64,000 nt of DNA from CAYYFX01 sp964471155 (GCA_964471155.1 CAYYFX010000003.1:1-64000), one strand, 5' to 3'. Positions 48,123 through 57,176 are shown, counted from the first letter of the stretch. A program made the numbers and translations. Notes: generated from the letters alone by a model not told the origin.

Positions 48123-48698
48123 TTGTCCCCCGATCCCGACGACATCACCGCGGTCCTGCTGCGCGCCGGCGACGGCGCCCCCGACGCCGTGGACCGCCTC
48201 TTCGCGCTGCTGTACGAGGACCTGCGCAACGCGGCGCAGGCCTGCCTGCGTCGCGAGCGGGCGGACCACACGCTCCAGCCCACGGCGCTCGTCCACGAGG
48301 CGTACCTGCGGCTCGTGGACCAGACGCGGTGCCGGTGGCGGAACCGCGCCCAGTTCCTCGCCGTGGCGGGTCGGGCCATGCGCCGCATCCTCGTCGACCA
48401 CGCGCGCGGCCGCGCCCGGGCGAAGCGCGGCGGCGGCTGGGCGAAGCTCCCGCTGGACGAGGCCTTCGACGTGGCGACGGAGGCCGGCGCCGCCGGGTTC
48501 CTGGAGCTGGACGCCGCGCTGCAGCGTCTCGAGGCGCGCCAGCCCGAGAAGGCGAAGCTCGTCGAGCTCCGCTTCTTCGCCGGGCTCACGCACGAGGAGT
48601 GCGCCGACGTGCTCGGCGTCTCGCCGCGCACGGTCGCCCGGTGGTGGGACTTCGCGCAGGCGTGGCTGTACCGCGCGCTGTCGAGCGACGCGGCCTGA
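48123..48698 (+). CDS. ECF-like RNA polymerase sigma factor (Sigma70_ECF type)
   Basis: 191 residues. Region 2: DAVDRLFALLYEDLRNAAQACLRRERADHTLQPTALVHEAYLRLVDQ, typical of the Planctomycete/Acidobacteria ECF type (TLQPTALVHEAYLRL). Region 4 ends with KLVELRFFAGLTHEECADVLGVSPRTVARWWDFAQAWLYRAL, the HTH that reads the -35. This family is generally linked to a Ser/Thr kinase gene immediately downstream, as here (one base between stop and start), and is thought to be controlled through it. TTG 48123 with GAGG 9 nt upstream; no ATG is available in frame. Confidence 0.92.
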   Translation: MSPDPDDITAVLLRAGDGAPDAVDRLFALLYEDLRNAAQACLRRERADHTLQPTALVHEAYLRLVDQTRCRWRNRAQFLAVAGRAMRRILVDHARGRARAKRGGGWAKLPLDEAFDVATEAGAAGFLELDAALQRLEARQPEKAKLVELRFFAGLTHEECADVLGVSPRTVARWWDFAQAWLYRALSSDAA

Positions 48699-48699
48699 C

Positions 48700-51600
48700 G
48701 TGGACGACCTCGAACGCGAGCGGCGCGCCGCGGAGATCTTCTCGGACGCGCTGGAGCGGGACGGCGCCGGCCGCGACGCCTTCCTGGAGGAGGCCTGCGC
48801 GGGCGACGCCACGCTGCGCGCGGAGGTGGACTCCCTGATCGCGGCGCTGGGTCCGGCCCGGGAGCTGTTCCGCGCGGCTCCGCGCCTGCCGGCCGCGGGC
48901 ATCCCGCCGCCTTCCGCCGCCGCCGCCGCCGGCTCCGTGTTCGGGCCGTACCGCGTGCTGCGCGTCCTGGCCGAGGGCGGCATGGGCGAGGTCCTGCTCG
49001 CGGAGCGCACGGACTCGGAGTTCCGCAAGCAGGTGGCGATCAAGCGCATCCGTCCGGGGCTGGGCACGCGCGAGATCCTGGAGCGCTTCCGGCAGGAACG
49101 GCAGCTCCTCGCGGACCTGGAGCACCCGAACATCGCGCGCCTCCTCGACGGCGGCTCCACGCCGGACGGGCTGCCGTACCTGGTCATGGAGTACGTGGAC
49201 GGCGTGCGCCTCGACGCGTGGTGCCGCGAGCGCGGTCCGGACGTGGAGCAGCGGCTGCGCCTCTTCCTGCGCGTGTGCGACGCGGTGCACTACGCGCATC
49301 GCAACCTCGTCGTGCACCGGGACCTCAAGCCGGGCAACATCCTGGTGGATCGCGACGGCACGCCCAAGCTCCTGGACTTCGGCATCGCGAAGGTGCTGAG
49401 CCCGGGCGCGGCCGGCGAGGGCGGCGCCGACGCCGCGCTCACGACGCTGCGCGCGTTGACGCCGCGGTATGCGAGCCCGGAGCAGGTCCGCGGCGGCCGC
49501 ATCACCACGTCCACCGACGTGTACAGCCTGGGCGTGCTCCTGTACGAGCTGCTGGCCGGCCGATCGCCGTACGCCGCGGACACCGGGGAGGGCCTGGAGC
49601 GCGCGGTGTGCGAGGAGACGCCCCCGCGGCCGAGCCGCGCCGCCGCGTCCGCGGATGCGCGCGCGGCGTCGCGGCTGCGCGGCGACCTCGACACGATCGT
49701 GCTTCGCGCGCTCGCGAAGGATCCGGAGCGCCGGTACGCCTCCGCCGGGGATCTGGCCGCGGACATCCGCCGTCACCTGGACGGGCTTCCGGTGACCGCG
49801 CGTCCCGACACGGCCGCGTACCGGGTCACGACCTTCGTACGTCGCAACCGGGCCCTGGCGGCGGCCGTGGCCGGCGTGATCGTGCTGCTCGCCGCGGCGC
49901 TGAGCGTCACGGCGCACGCGCTGCGGCGCGCGGCGGCGGGCGAGCGCGAGGCGCGCTTCCTCGCGTACACCGGCTCGCTCGCGGCGGCGGAGGCGTCCCT
50001 CGGCGCGAACCGGGAGCCGGAGGCCGCGGCGCACCTGCGCGCCGCGCCGCCGGAGTTGCGCGGCTTCGAGTGGCGCCACCTGCATGCCCGCCTGGACCGC
50101 AGCCTGCGCACGCTCGCCGCGCACCGGCGCGGCGTGACCGCGATCGCGTTCGCGGCCGACGGGACGCGCTTCCTCACCGCGTCCCTGGACAGCACGATCG
50201 CGCTGTGGGGCGTGGCGGACGCGCCGCTGCACCGCTGGTCCTTCGACGCCGGCGTCGAGAGCGTGGCTCTCGCCGGCGGCCTCGCGGTCGCGGGGCTCGG
50301 CAGCGGTCGCGTCCTCGTCCTTCCGCTCGATGCGAGCGCGCCCCCGCGGGAGATCGGCCGTGGCGACCAGTGGCCGATCGTGGACATCACGCGGGACGGC
50401 GCGCGCATCGCGGCCGGGTTCCTGGGCGGCGCGGTGCGCGTGTGGGACGCGCGCGACGGCCGGGAACTGGCGGCGTGGAACGCCCACCCGCGCTTCGTCC
50501 AGGTGCGGTGGGATCCGACCGGGCAGCGGCTGTGGACGGGCGGCGCGGACGGACGGCTGCGCGCGTGGGACGCCCCTTCGTACCGCGCGGACCTCGACAT
50601 CGCGGCGCACGGGCGACGGATCTACTCGCTGGCGGTCGGCCCCGGCGGGCGCGTGGCCGCGGGGTCGATGGACCGGACGGTGTCGGTCTGGGATCCGCGG
50701 ACGGGCGCGCGGCTCGCGGAGTACCGCGGGCACGACGGCACGATCTCCGGGCTGGCGTTCGCGCGCGGGGAGGAGGAGGTGCTGAGCGCGGGCGCCGACG
50801 GGCGGACGCTCGTCTGGAGCGTCGCCGACGGATCGCCGCGGGGCAGCCTCCCCGGCCGGCACAGCGACGTGATGGCGGTGGCGGTGAGCCCGGACGGCGC
50901 CACGCTCGTCACGGGCGAGTGGGGCGGACGCGTCAAGACGTGGGCCTACGGGACGCAGGACGTGCGCACGCTCCGCCTGCCGCGCGACGCGGAGCGCGTG
51001 CTGCGCGCCACCGACGTCCGGTTCGACGCCTCGGGCGAGCGCGTCGCGATCGCCTCGAACGGATACTGGGTGGTCGTCTCCGCGTGGAGGACGGGCGGGG
51101 ACACCGCGGACACGGAGGCCGAGGCGGAGCCCACCGCGGTGGCGTGGACGGCTGACGGTCGCGTGGTCGTCGGGGAGGTGACCGGTGGCGTGGCGCTGCT
51201 GGATCCGGAACGGCGGACGACCGTGGCGAGGATCGCGGCGCATGCCGGGGCGGTGCACGCGGTCGCGACGGACGCGGCGCACGCGCGGTTGTTCACGGCG
51301 GGGGCGGACTCCTGCGTCCGCGCATGGTCGCTCCCCGCGCTCGATTCGCTGGCCACGTTCCGCGCGCCGGCCGGCGTGCGCGGCGTGGACGTCTCGCCGG
51401 ACGGCGCGCTGCTCGCCGTCACGGACGAGGCGTCCGGGCTGCGGCTCGTCGACGCGCGCACGGGGGACGTGATGGCCGATGCGGTGGCCGGGGTGCGCGT
51501 CGCCCGCTTCGCGAACGACGGGGCCGTGCTGGCCGCGGCCGAGGACGGTTCGCTGCTCCGGGTCCGGCGTTCCGGGAGCGACTGGCGCACGGAACGCGGG

Positions 51601-51837
51601 CCGGGCCCGGCGGGAACCCTGGCGCTCGCGGTGTCGCCGGACGGAACGCGCGTGGCGATCGCCGGGCAGGACGAGAGCGTGCGCCTGCTCGACGCGGTGT
51701 CGCTCCGCGCCGTGGCCGTGTGGCATGGCCATCAGGCGCGCGTGGCGGCCCTGCACTTCGCGCCGGACGGGAGCGCGCTCGCGTCCGCGTCGTACGACGG
51801 GACGGTGCGCGTGTGGGACGCCCCGCCCGTGCCCTGA
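48700..51837 (+). CDS. Transmembrane Ser/Thr protein kinase with extracytoplasmic WD40 domain
   Basis: 1045 residues. Cytoplasmic kinase domain about 82-350: glycine loop AEGGMGEVLLAE, Lys115 (VAIKRI), HRDLKPGN at 206-213, DFG at 226-228, YASPEQ in place of APE. One membrane helix near 385-405 (AAAVAGVIVLLAAALSVTAHAL), then an outer segment with about 14 WD40-like blades from 460 to 1045 (for example GVTAIAFAADGTRFLTASLDSTIALWG, RVAALHFAPDGSALASASYDGTVRVWD). The WD40 propeller probably senses a ligand or protein outside the membrane. The GTG start is one base after the sigma factor stop, so the kinase is the likely partner of that sigma factor. Confidence 0.93.
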   Translation: MDDLERERRAAEIFSDALERDGAGRDAFLEEACAGDATLRAEVDSLIAALGPARELFRAAPRLPAAGIPPPSAAAAAGSVFGPYRVLRVLAEGGMGEVLLAERTDSEFRKQVAIKRIRPGLGTREILERFRQERQLLADLEHPNIARLLDGGSTPDGLPYLVMEYVDGVRLDAWCRERGPDVEQRLRLFLRVCDAVHYAHRNLVVHRDLKPGNILVDRDGTPKLLDFGIAKVLSPGAAGEGGADAALTTLRALTPRYASPEQVRGGRITTSTDVYSLGVLLYELLAGRSPYAADTGEGLERAVCEETPPRPSRAAASADARAASRLRGDLDTIVLRALAKDPERRYASAGDLAADIRRHLDGLPVTARPDTAAYRVTTFVRRNRALAAAVAGVIVLLAAALSVTAHALRRAAAGEREARFLAYTGSLAAAEASLGANREPEAAAHLRAAPPELRGFEWRHLHARLDRSLRTLAAHRRGVTAIAFAADGTRFLTASLDSTIALWGVADAPLHRWSFDAGVESVALAGGLAVAGLGSGRVLVLPLDASAPPREIGRGDQWPIVDITRDGARIAAGFLGGAVRVWDARDGRELAAWNAHPRFVQVRWDPTGQRLWTGGADGRLRAWDAPSYRADLDIAAHGRRIYSLAVGPGGRVAAGSMDRTVSVWDPRTGARLAEYRGHDGTISGLAFARGEEEVLSAGADGRTLVWSVADGSPRGSLPGRHSDVMAVAVSPDGATLVTGEWGGRVKTWAYGTQDVRTLRLPRDAERVLRATDVRFDASGERVAIASNGYWVVVSAWRTGGDTADTEAEAEPTAVAWTADGRVVVGEVTGGVALLDPERRTTVARIAAHAGAVHAVATDAAHARLFTAGADSCVRAWSLPALDSLATFRAPAGVRGVDVSPDGALLAVTDEASGLRLVDARTGDVMADAVAGVRVARFANDGAVLAAAEDGSLLRVRRSGSDWRTERGPGPAGTLALAVSPDGTRVAIAGQDESVRLLDAVSLRAVAVWHGHQARVAALHFAPDGSALASASYDGTVRVWDAPPVP

Positions 51838-51865
51838 CGGGCGAGGGCGCACGATCCCGCCGGGG

Positions 51866-51895
51866 TTGCCCTGCCCGTTGGTCCGCTCCGATACT
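51866..51895 (+). promoter_or_regulatory. Candidate promoter of the DUF4332 gene
   Basis: TTGCCC (51866-51871), an 18-nt spacer and GATACT (51890-51895), 47 nt before ATG 51943. Confidence 0.45.
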
Positions 51896-51942
51896 GTCGG
51901 GTGTCTCCCCCGACCCCACCACAACCCGAAGGAGGAACCGGC

Positions 51943-52347
51943 ATGTACAGGATCATCGAGGTCGAAGGGATCGGCCCCGCCTACGCCGAGAAGCTGGCGA
52001 AGATCGCGGTGGCCACCACCGAGGACCTGCTGCAGCACTGTGCCACCGCGGCCGGCCGCAAGCAGGCCGCGGAGCGATCCGGCGTGAGCGAGACCCTGCT
52101 CCTGAAGTGGTCCAACCTGGCGGACCTCATGCGCGTGTCCGGGATCGGGCCGCAGTTCTCGGAGCTGCTGGAGGCGGCGGGCGTCGACACGATCAAGGAG
52201 CTCCGGACGCGCAACGCCGAGAACCTCGCCGCGAAGATGGCCGAGGTGAACGCGACGAAGAAGCTGGCGAAGACCGCGCCCACGGCGACGATGATCCAGG
52301 GCTGGATCGAGGCGGCGAAGGGAATGGAGCCCGGCATCACGTACTGA
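51943..52347 (+). CDS. DUF4332 helix-hairpin-helix protein
   Basis: 134 residues with two helix-hairpin-helix units: IEVEGIGPAYAEKLAKIAVAT and LMRVSGIGPQFSELLEAAGVDT, both with the GIGP turn. It is the DUF4332 family, related to DNA-binding HhH domains of polymerases and topoisomerases; the role is unknown. Cytosolic. AAGGAGGAA precedes ATG 51943. Its transcript is followed by a stem-loop at 52377. Confidence 0.88.
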   Translation: MYRIIEVEGIGPAYAEKLAKIAVATTEDLLQHCATAAGRKQAAERSGVSETLLLKWSNLADLMRVSGIGPQFSELLEAAGVDTIKELRTRNAENLAAKMAEVNATKKLAKTAPTATMIQGWIEAAKGMEPGITY

Positions 52348-52376
52348 CGCACCGGCCACACGCGGCCGCTCCGGGG

Positions 52377-52397
52377 CGCGGGCGATCCGCCCGCGTT
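52377..52397. terminator. Terminator between convergent genes
   Basis: CGCGGGCG (52377-52384) and CGCCCGCG (52388-52395), 8-bp stem, 3-nt loop, then TTCCC. Lies between the DUF4332 stop and the stop of the membrane protein gene. Confidence 0.5.
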
Positions 52398-52422
52398 CCC
52401 GGGGCGGTCCCGTCCGGGCACG

Positions 52423-52845
52423 TCAGTAGACCGCGCGCAGGTCCAGCAGGCGCAGGATGGCGCCGAGGAACGCGGGCGCGACGAGCTGCAGCGGGATGGA
52501 CGCCCCGAGCCCGGCGCCGGCCCCCGAGGCGAGATCCCGGGGCAGGGAGGGAGCGCCGCGCAGCGCCACGCAGGACGCGCCCGCGGCGGCCAGCGTCACG
52601 AGGAGCGGCACGCTGAAGACCAGGGCGTACTGGGTGGGCCAGACCGCGGCGCCGCCCTCCGCAAGGGCGGGCCGGAACACGAGATAGAGCCGGAAGGCCA
52701 GGGCCGCCGCCGCCACGATCGTCGCGGACACCCAGAACGCCGCACGGCGCCCCGCTCGGACCCCGTGCAGGACCGCCACGGCACCGCCCGGAATCCCCAG
52801 GGCGAGCACGCACAACCCCCACCACATCACGAAGAGGAAGCCCAT
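52423..52845 (-). CDS. Small integral membrane protein
   Basis: 140 residues with four predicted helices: GFLFVMWWGLCVLALGIPGGAVAV, AAFWVSATIVAAAALAFRLYLVF, YALVFSVPLLVTLAAAGASCVAL and SIPLQLVAPAFLGAILRLLDL. No family recognised. It is divergent from the propeller protein gene at 53050 and shares its repeat-rich upstream region. Start ATG 52845; no good Shine-Dalgarno sequence seen. Confidence 0.65.
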   Translation of the reverse strand: MGFLFVMWWGLCVLALGIPGGAVAVLHGVRAGRRAAFWVSATIVAAAALAFRLYLVFRPALAEGGAAVWPTQYALVFSVPLLVTLAAAGASCVALRGAPSLPRDLASGAGAGLGASIPLQLVAPAFLGAILRLLDLRAVY

Positions 52846-52895
52846 GGCGTCTGCATCGGCGCCGGCCCGGTGCCGGATGAGGCGCGCCCGTCGCG

Positions 52896-52935
52896 GCCGG
52901 ACCCCGCCGGATCCCGCCGGGTCCTGCCGGGCACC
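52896..52935. repeat. 10-bp tandem repeat, four units
   Basis: Four consecutive 10-bp units of the form GCCGG-N5 (GCCGGACCCC, GCCGGATCCC, GCCGGGTCCT, GCCGGGCACC), with GCCGG exactly conserved every 10 bp, in the divergent region between 52845 and 53050. The period equals one helical turn. Confidence 0.75.
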
Positions 52936-52956
52936 CGGGCGCATGCCTTGGCGTCG

Positions 52957-52991
52957 CCGATCGTGTCCCCGGCGCTCCCGATCGTGTCCCC
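52957..52991. promoter_or_regulatory. 14-bp direct repeat with 21-bp period (possible operator)
   Basis: CCGATCGTGTCCCC occurs at 52957-52970 and 52978-52991. The start-to-start distance is 21 bp, two helical turns, which would place two protein-binding sites on the same face of the DNA. It lies about 60-90 nt upstream of ATG 53050. Confidence 0.5.
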
Positions 52992-53049
52992 TGCCGGCCG
53001 CGAACGGTGTGAACGGGGGAAAGCCGCGATCCCCGTTCCCGAGGTTCCC

Positions 53050-55521
53050 ATGCGCCGCTCCCGACCGCTCGCCCGCGTCCTCCGCATCGCCGCTTTGGGC
53101 CTGGCCCTGGTCGCCGTGCGTCCCGTGCCGGCCAACGCCCAGGCCCAGCTGGACCCGAAGTTCTGGATCAGCAACTGGACCATCAACGACGTCGCGCGCT
53201 ACGGCGACCGCCTGTACCTCGCCGGCGGGTTCTGGGTGCTCGGGCCGCACACGGGCGCCGCGGTGCCGATGGACCCCGTGACGGCGCAGCGCCTCCCGCA
53301 GTTCCCGAAGTTCCTCGGCACGGACCACTCGACCGTCTCCATCCGCAGGATCCTGCCCGACGGCGCCGGCGGCTGGTACGTCGGCGGCCAGTTCGCCACG
53401 GCGGACGGCCTGCCGCGCGCGAACCTGGCGCACGTCGCCGCGGACTACACGGTCAGCGCGTGGAATCCGGGCGCGAACGGGATCGTGGAGGACCTGATCC
53501 TCGACGGAACGACCTTGTACGTGGGCGGGTGGTTCACGCAGCTCGCGGGGCAGACGCGCAACCGGCTGGGTGCGGTGAGCACGGTCACCGGCGCCGCCAC
53601 CGCGTTCCATCCGAACATCGCGGGCGGCGCGGTCCTGGAGCTCGAGAAGGCCGGCGGGACGATGCACGTCGGCGGCGCGTTCACGGTCGTCGGCGGCCAG
53701 CTCCGCACCGCGCTCGCCGCGGTGGACGTGGCCACGGGCACGCCCCTCGCGTGGGACGCGAATCTCGTCGGCGGTTCGCAGGTGAGCGCGATGGTCCTGG
53801 ACGGGACCACGCTCTACATCGGCGGCGGGGTCTCGAGCGTCAACGGGACGGCTCGCTCCGGCTTCGCCGCGCTGGACGCGGCGACGGCCGCGCTGCTGCC
53901 CTACAACCCCGGTTCGGCGGGCGGCCTGAACGACATGCTGATCCACGGCGGGAAGCTCTACCTCGGGGGATTCGGCTTCACGCTGGACGGCCAGGGACGG
54001 CAGGGCCTCGCGGCCCTGGACCTCTCCACGGGGAGCCTGACGCCGTGGACGCCCTGGGTGGGCGGCAACGTGTACGCGATCACGATCCTGGCCAACACGA
54101 TCTACGTCGCGGGCGACTTCGACTACGTGAAGGACTCCGCCACCGATCCCGACATCACGGATCGCAACAACCTCGCCGCCTTCGATCTCACGACGGGTCT
54201 GCCCACTTCATGGGATCCGATCGGGGAGGTGAACCCGTCGCGCGCGCTCGCCACCGACGGCGCGGCGATCTACGCGGGCGGCTCGTTCGCCACGGTGAAC
54301 GGCATTCGGCGCCTCGGCTTCGGGGCGTTGGACTGGAACACGGGGGAGGCCCTGTCGTGGACCCCGCCGCCGCACATGGAGTCCGTCACGGCCCTGTGCC
54401 TGGACGGATCCACGCTGTTCGTCGCGGGGAGCTTCGACACGACGCTCACCGGTCGTTCGCGGCTCGCGGCCTTCGACGCCGCCACGGGTACGCTCCTGCC
54501 GTGGGCGCCGCTGGGCAACGTCCTCACGTTCGGCAGCATCGACGTCATGGTCTGCGATGCCACGACCGTGTACGTGGGCGGCTCGTTCTCCGGCGCGCGC
54601 CAGGGCCTCGCGGCCTTCGACAAGACCACCGGGGCGCTGCTCGCGTGGAACGCGAACACGAACGGGACCGTCTACTCGATCGCCCTCAACGGCAATGACC
54701 TCCTCGTGGGCGGCGCCTTCTCGACGATCGGCGGGCAGCCCCGGCAGCGGCTGGCCGCCGTCGACAAGTCCTCCGGCGCCGTCGGATCGTGGAACCCCGC
54801 CCCTTCGAACTCCGTGCGCGATCTCGACGTCGCCGGCGGCACGATCTTCGTCGGCGGCGAGTTCACGGCCGTGGCCGGACAGGCGCGCTCGCGGCTCGCC
54901 TCGTTCGACGCCGGCACCTACGCGCTGACCGCCTGGAACCCGGGCGCGAACAGCCGCGTCGAGCACGTGGAGACGGACGGCGGCGCGGTGTACATCGCCG
55001 GCGCGTTCTCCACCTGCGGCAACCCCGTGGTCGCGCGCAATCTCCTGGCGGCGCTCGACCCGGTCACCGGCGCGTCCACGGGATTCGTGCCGGGCCTCGA
55101 CCCGTCGAACGGCGCGATCCACTGCCTCGTCCTCGACGGGCCGCGCGTGATCACGAGCGGGAGCTACGTGTCGATCGCAGGGCAGCCGCGCACGGGGCTC
55201 GCCGTGCTCACGGACCTCGAGGTCGCGCCGGTGGGCGTGGCGGAGATCGCCGGCCGCGCGGGCGCGGCGGTGCGCGCGTTCCCCAACCCGATGCGGGCCG
55301 GCGGCGCGGTCGAGTTCGACGCGCCGCACGCGGCCTCCCGCGTCCGGCTTTCGCTCGTCGACGTCGCCGGGCGGCGCGTGCGCACCGTATTCGACGGGGC
55401 GGTGGGCGCGGGCCGGCAGCGCGTGGCCCTGGACACGGACGGCCTCGCCGCGGGCGTCTACTTCGTCCGCATGCAGGGCGCCGGCGATGACGGCACGGCG
55501 AAGGTGGTCGTGACCCGGTAG
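53050..55521 (+). CDS. Secreted delta-60-like repeat propeller with FlgD-like C-terminus
   Basis: 823 residues. Signal peptide about 1-33. At least twelve blades of ~55 residues of the form TLYVGGxFTxVxGxxRxxLAAxDxxTGxxxxWxP (for example TTLYVGGWFTQLAGQTRNRL, NDLLVGGAFSTIGGQPRQRL, GTIFVGGEFTAVAGQARSRL), resembling DUF5122/delta-60 beta-propeller repeats. A FlgD-like C-terminal domain follows (about 745-823: AFPNPMRAGGAVEFDAP, VAGRRVRTVFDGAVGAGRQR, AGVYFVRMQG). It is probably a surface or secreted binding protein. ATG 53050 begins right before the signal peptide. The long upstream open frame from 52765 runs through the repeats and is not coding. Confidence 0.85.
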   Translation: MRRSRPLARVLRIAALGLALVAVRPVPANAQAQLDPKFWISNWTINDVARYGDRLYLAGGFWVLGPHTGAAVPMDPVTAQRLPQFPKFLGTDHSTVSIRRILPDGAGGWYVGGQFATADGLPRANLAHVAADYTVSAWNPGANGIVEDLILDGTTLYVGGWFTQLAGQTRNRLGAVSTVTGAATAFHPNIAGGAVLELEKAGGTMHVGGAFTVVGGQLRTALAAVDVATGTPLAWDANLVGGSQVSAMVLDGTTLYIGGGVSSVNGTARSGFAALDAATAALLPYNPGSAGGLNDMLIHGGKLYLGGFGFTLDGQGRQGLAALDLSTGSLTPWTPWVGGNVYAITILANTIYVAGDFDYVKDSATDPDITDRNNLAAFDLTTGLPTSWDPIGEVNPSRALATDGAAIYAGGSFATVNGIRRLGFGALDWNTGEALSWTPPPHMESVTALCLDGSTLFVAGSFDTTLTGRSRLAAFDAATGTLLPWAPLGNVLTFGSIDVMVCDATTVYVGGSFSGARQGLAAFDKTTGALLAWNANTNGTVYSIALNGNDLLVGGAFSTIGGQPRQRLAAVDKSSGAVGSWNPAPSNSVRDLDVAGGTIFVGGEFTAVAGQARSRLASFDAGTYALTAWNPGANSRVEHVETDGGAVYIAGAFSTCGNPVVARNLLAALDPVTGASTGFVPGLDPSNGAIHCLVLDGPRVITSGSYVSIAGQPRTGLAVLTDLEVAPVGVAEIAGRAGAAVRAFPNPMRAGGAVEFDAPHAASRVRLSLVDVAGRRVRTVFDGAVGAGRQRVALDTDGLAAGVYFVRMQGAGDDGTAKVVVTR

Positions 55522-55576
55522 ACGGCAAGGCAGCGTCCTTCCTCGACCCGGGACGCCGCCGGCGACGAGGTGCGCG

Positions 55577-55605
55577 TTGGCGGGCGGGGGCCCAGCGGCT
55601 ACAAT
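55577..55605 (+). promoter_or_regulatory. Promoter of a probable leaderless gene
   Basis: TTGGCG (55577-55582), a 17-nt spacer and TACAAT (55600-55605), 6 nt before ATG 55612. There is no Shine-Dalgarno sequence. The mRNA would start at or just before the ATG. Confidence 0.65.
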
Positions 55606-55611
55606 CCGCCG

Positions 55612-56088
55612 ATGTCCTCGCCCGCCGATCGTCCCGGATTCTCCCTCCCGTCCTTCGCGCCCGTCGTACTGGTCGTGACGTTCCTCGTGCCGTTCGTCGT
55701 GTTCCTCGCGGCGGGGCTGGCGGCCGGGATGGCGCCGGGCGCCGCGCTCGGCGCGCTCGCGGAGCAGTGCGCACAGCCGCGGCAGAACCCGCTGATCACG
55801 GCGCTCACCGGGTGGATCCCCGCGGCGGCGCTGCTCGTCGTGCTGCGGCTCACGCGCCGCGCGGGTCCCGCCGCATCGCGCGCCATGGCGCGCGGCGGGC
55901 TCGTCGCCATCGTCGCGGTGCTGGTCTGGGCGAACCTCGAGTTCTGGCCGAAGTTCCTGCCGTCGCGCGTGTATCCCGGCTTCCCGCACGGGCTGGAGCT
56001 GGTGATGGGGCCGGTGATCTTCGCGCCGGTCGCCATGGTGCTCGGCATGCTCGCGGGGCGCGCGTTCGCGCGCGGGGCCTCCGCGTGA
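55612..56088 (+). CDS. Small integral membrane protein
   Basis: 158 residues with four predicted helices: FAPVVLVVTFLVPFVVFLAAGLAAG, ITALTGWIPAAALLVVLRL, GGLVAIVAVLVWANLEFW and LVMGPVIFAPVAMVLGMLAGR. No signature motif. It overlaps the next gene by GTGA and is expressed from the leaderless-type promoter. Function unknown. Confidence 0.7.
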   Translation: MSSPADRPGFSLPSFAPVVLVVTFLVPFVVFLAAGLAAGMAPGAALGALAEQCAQPRQNPLITALTGWIPAAALLVVLRLTRRAGPAASRAMARGGLVAIVAVLVWANLEFWPKFLPSRVYPGFPHGLELVMGPVIFAPVAMVLGMLAGRAFARGASA

Positions 56089-57134
56089 GGTCCGCGCTCC
56101 TGATCGTCGTGATGTCCGTGGCGGCCGCGCCGGCAGCGGATGCCTGCCGCTGCGTGCCGCCGCGGCTCGACACGTCGTTCGCGAACGCCGACGTGGTGCT
56201 TCTCGGGAAGCTGGAGTCGGTCGAGCCGCGCGGCGAGGAGCTGGCCCTGCGGTTCGTCGCGGCGGCGCCCGTCTGGAAGCCCGCGGTCAAGGACACGGCG
56301 ATCACGGTCCTGACCGCGAGGTCCACCGCGAGCTGCGGGATCGAGCCGCGGCCGGGCGCCACGTACCTCGTCTTCGCCGCGCGGGACGGCGAAGCGGACG
56401 TGCTGCGCGTGAACACCTGCGACGGCACGCGGGTCTGGAGCGCGGGAGACGAGGCGCCGCCGCCCGACTTCCCCGACGTCCCCGCGCGCTCCGTGACGCA
56501 GCAGCTCGACGCGATGGCCGGAATGGAGGTGCTGCGCGCGGTCGCGGCGAACGCTCCGGACGCCGCGGATCCCGGCAACGACACGCTCGTCGGCCTGCTG
56601 GACCTGAAGGCGCTGGCGCACGGCGGCACGGTGCCCGTCCACGAGGCGCCGCGCGCCGCCGCCGCGCGGCTCGTCGACGTCCGCACGTACGACGACGTGG
56701 TGTCCCGCGAGGTGGACTACGAGATCGCGGCCGCGGTCGTGTTCGCGCGGGTGGACGGGTGGAGCCGCGTGCGGCTCGCGGACGGTCGCGCGGGGTGGGT
56801 GGCGCGGGAGGACGCGGGCACGTGGTTCCCCTACGAGGAGCTTCCGGTCAACCGGCTGGCGTACCTGAACGGGCACTGGAGCGGCTTCGTGTGGCCGGAC
56901 CCGGGCGCGGGGCTGCCCGCGCGCAGCGCGCGCAAGGACCCCGCCGGCCGCGAGGAGTACACGGTGGATGTCCACGAGAGCATGCGCGTCGGCGGCCTGC
57001 CGTGGTTCCGCGTGAGCATCCTCGCCGAGGATCCGTGCGAGGGCGGGAGCGACCGCGCCGAGCTGTCCGGCTGGGTGCCCGGCTACGGCGCGGACGGGGA
57101 GCCGTCCGTCTGGTTCTGGTCGCGCGGCTGCTGA
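56085..57134 (+). CDS. Secreted NTR/TIMP-like protein with SH3-like segment
   Basis: 349 residues. Signal peptide about 1-20, followed at once by CRCVPPRLDTSFANADVVLLGKL, the start of netrin/TIMP-like (NTR) domains that begin with a CxC motif. Three more cysteines, including TASCGIEPRPG and VNTCDG, would form disulphides. From about 210 to 270 there is an SH3b-like part (VDVRTYDDVVSREVDYEIAAAVVFARVDGWSRVRLADGRAGWVARED). A C-terminal beta domain includes GREEYTVDVHESMRVGGLPWFRVSILAEDPCEG. It may bind the wall or a partner. GTG start overlaps the upstream stop. Confidence 0.7.
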   Translation: MRSALLIVVMSVAAAPAADACRCVPPRLDTSFANADVVLLGKLESVEPRGEELALRFVAAAPVWKPAVKDTAITVLTARSTASCGIEPRPGATYLVFAARDGEADVLRVNTCDGTRVWSAGDEAPPPDFPDVPARSVTQQLDAMAGMEVLRAVAANAPDAADPGNDTLVGLLDLKALAHGGTVPVHEAPRAAAARLVDVRTYDDVVSREVDYEIAAAVVFARVDGWSRVRLADGRAGWVAREDAGTWFPYEELPVNRLAYLNGHWSGFVWPDPGAGLPARSARKDPAGREEYTVDVHESMRVGGLPWFRVSILAEDPCEGGSDRAELSGWVPGYGADGEPSVWFWSRGC

Positions 57135-57176
57135 CCCGCGCCCCGCGCATCCGGTTGCAATGGCGCCCGCCGGCGG

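Noticed and set aside
54208..55989. 593-codon antisense frame across the propeller gene
   Set aside because: Arg/Ala/His-rich shadow of a high-G+C gene with no domain; the plus-strand frame has a signal peptide, repeats and a FlgD domain.
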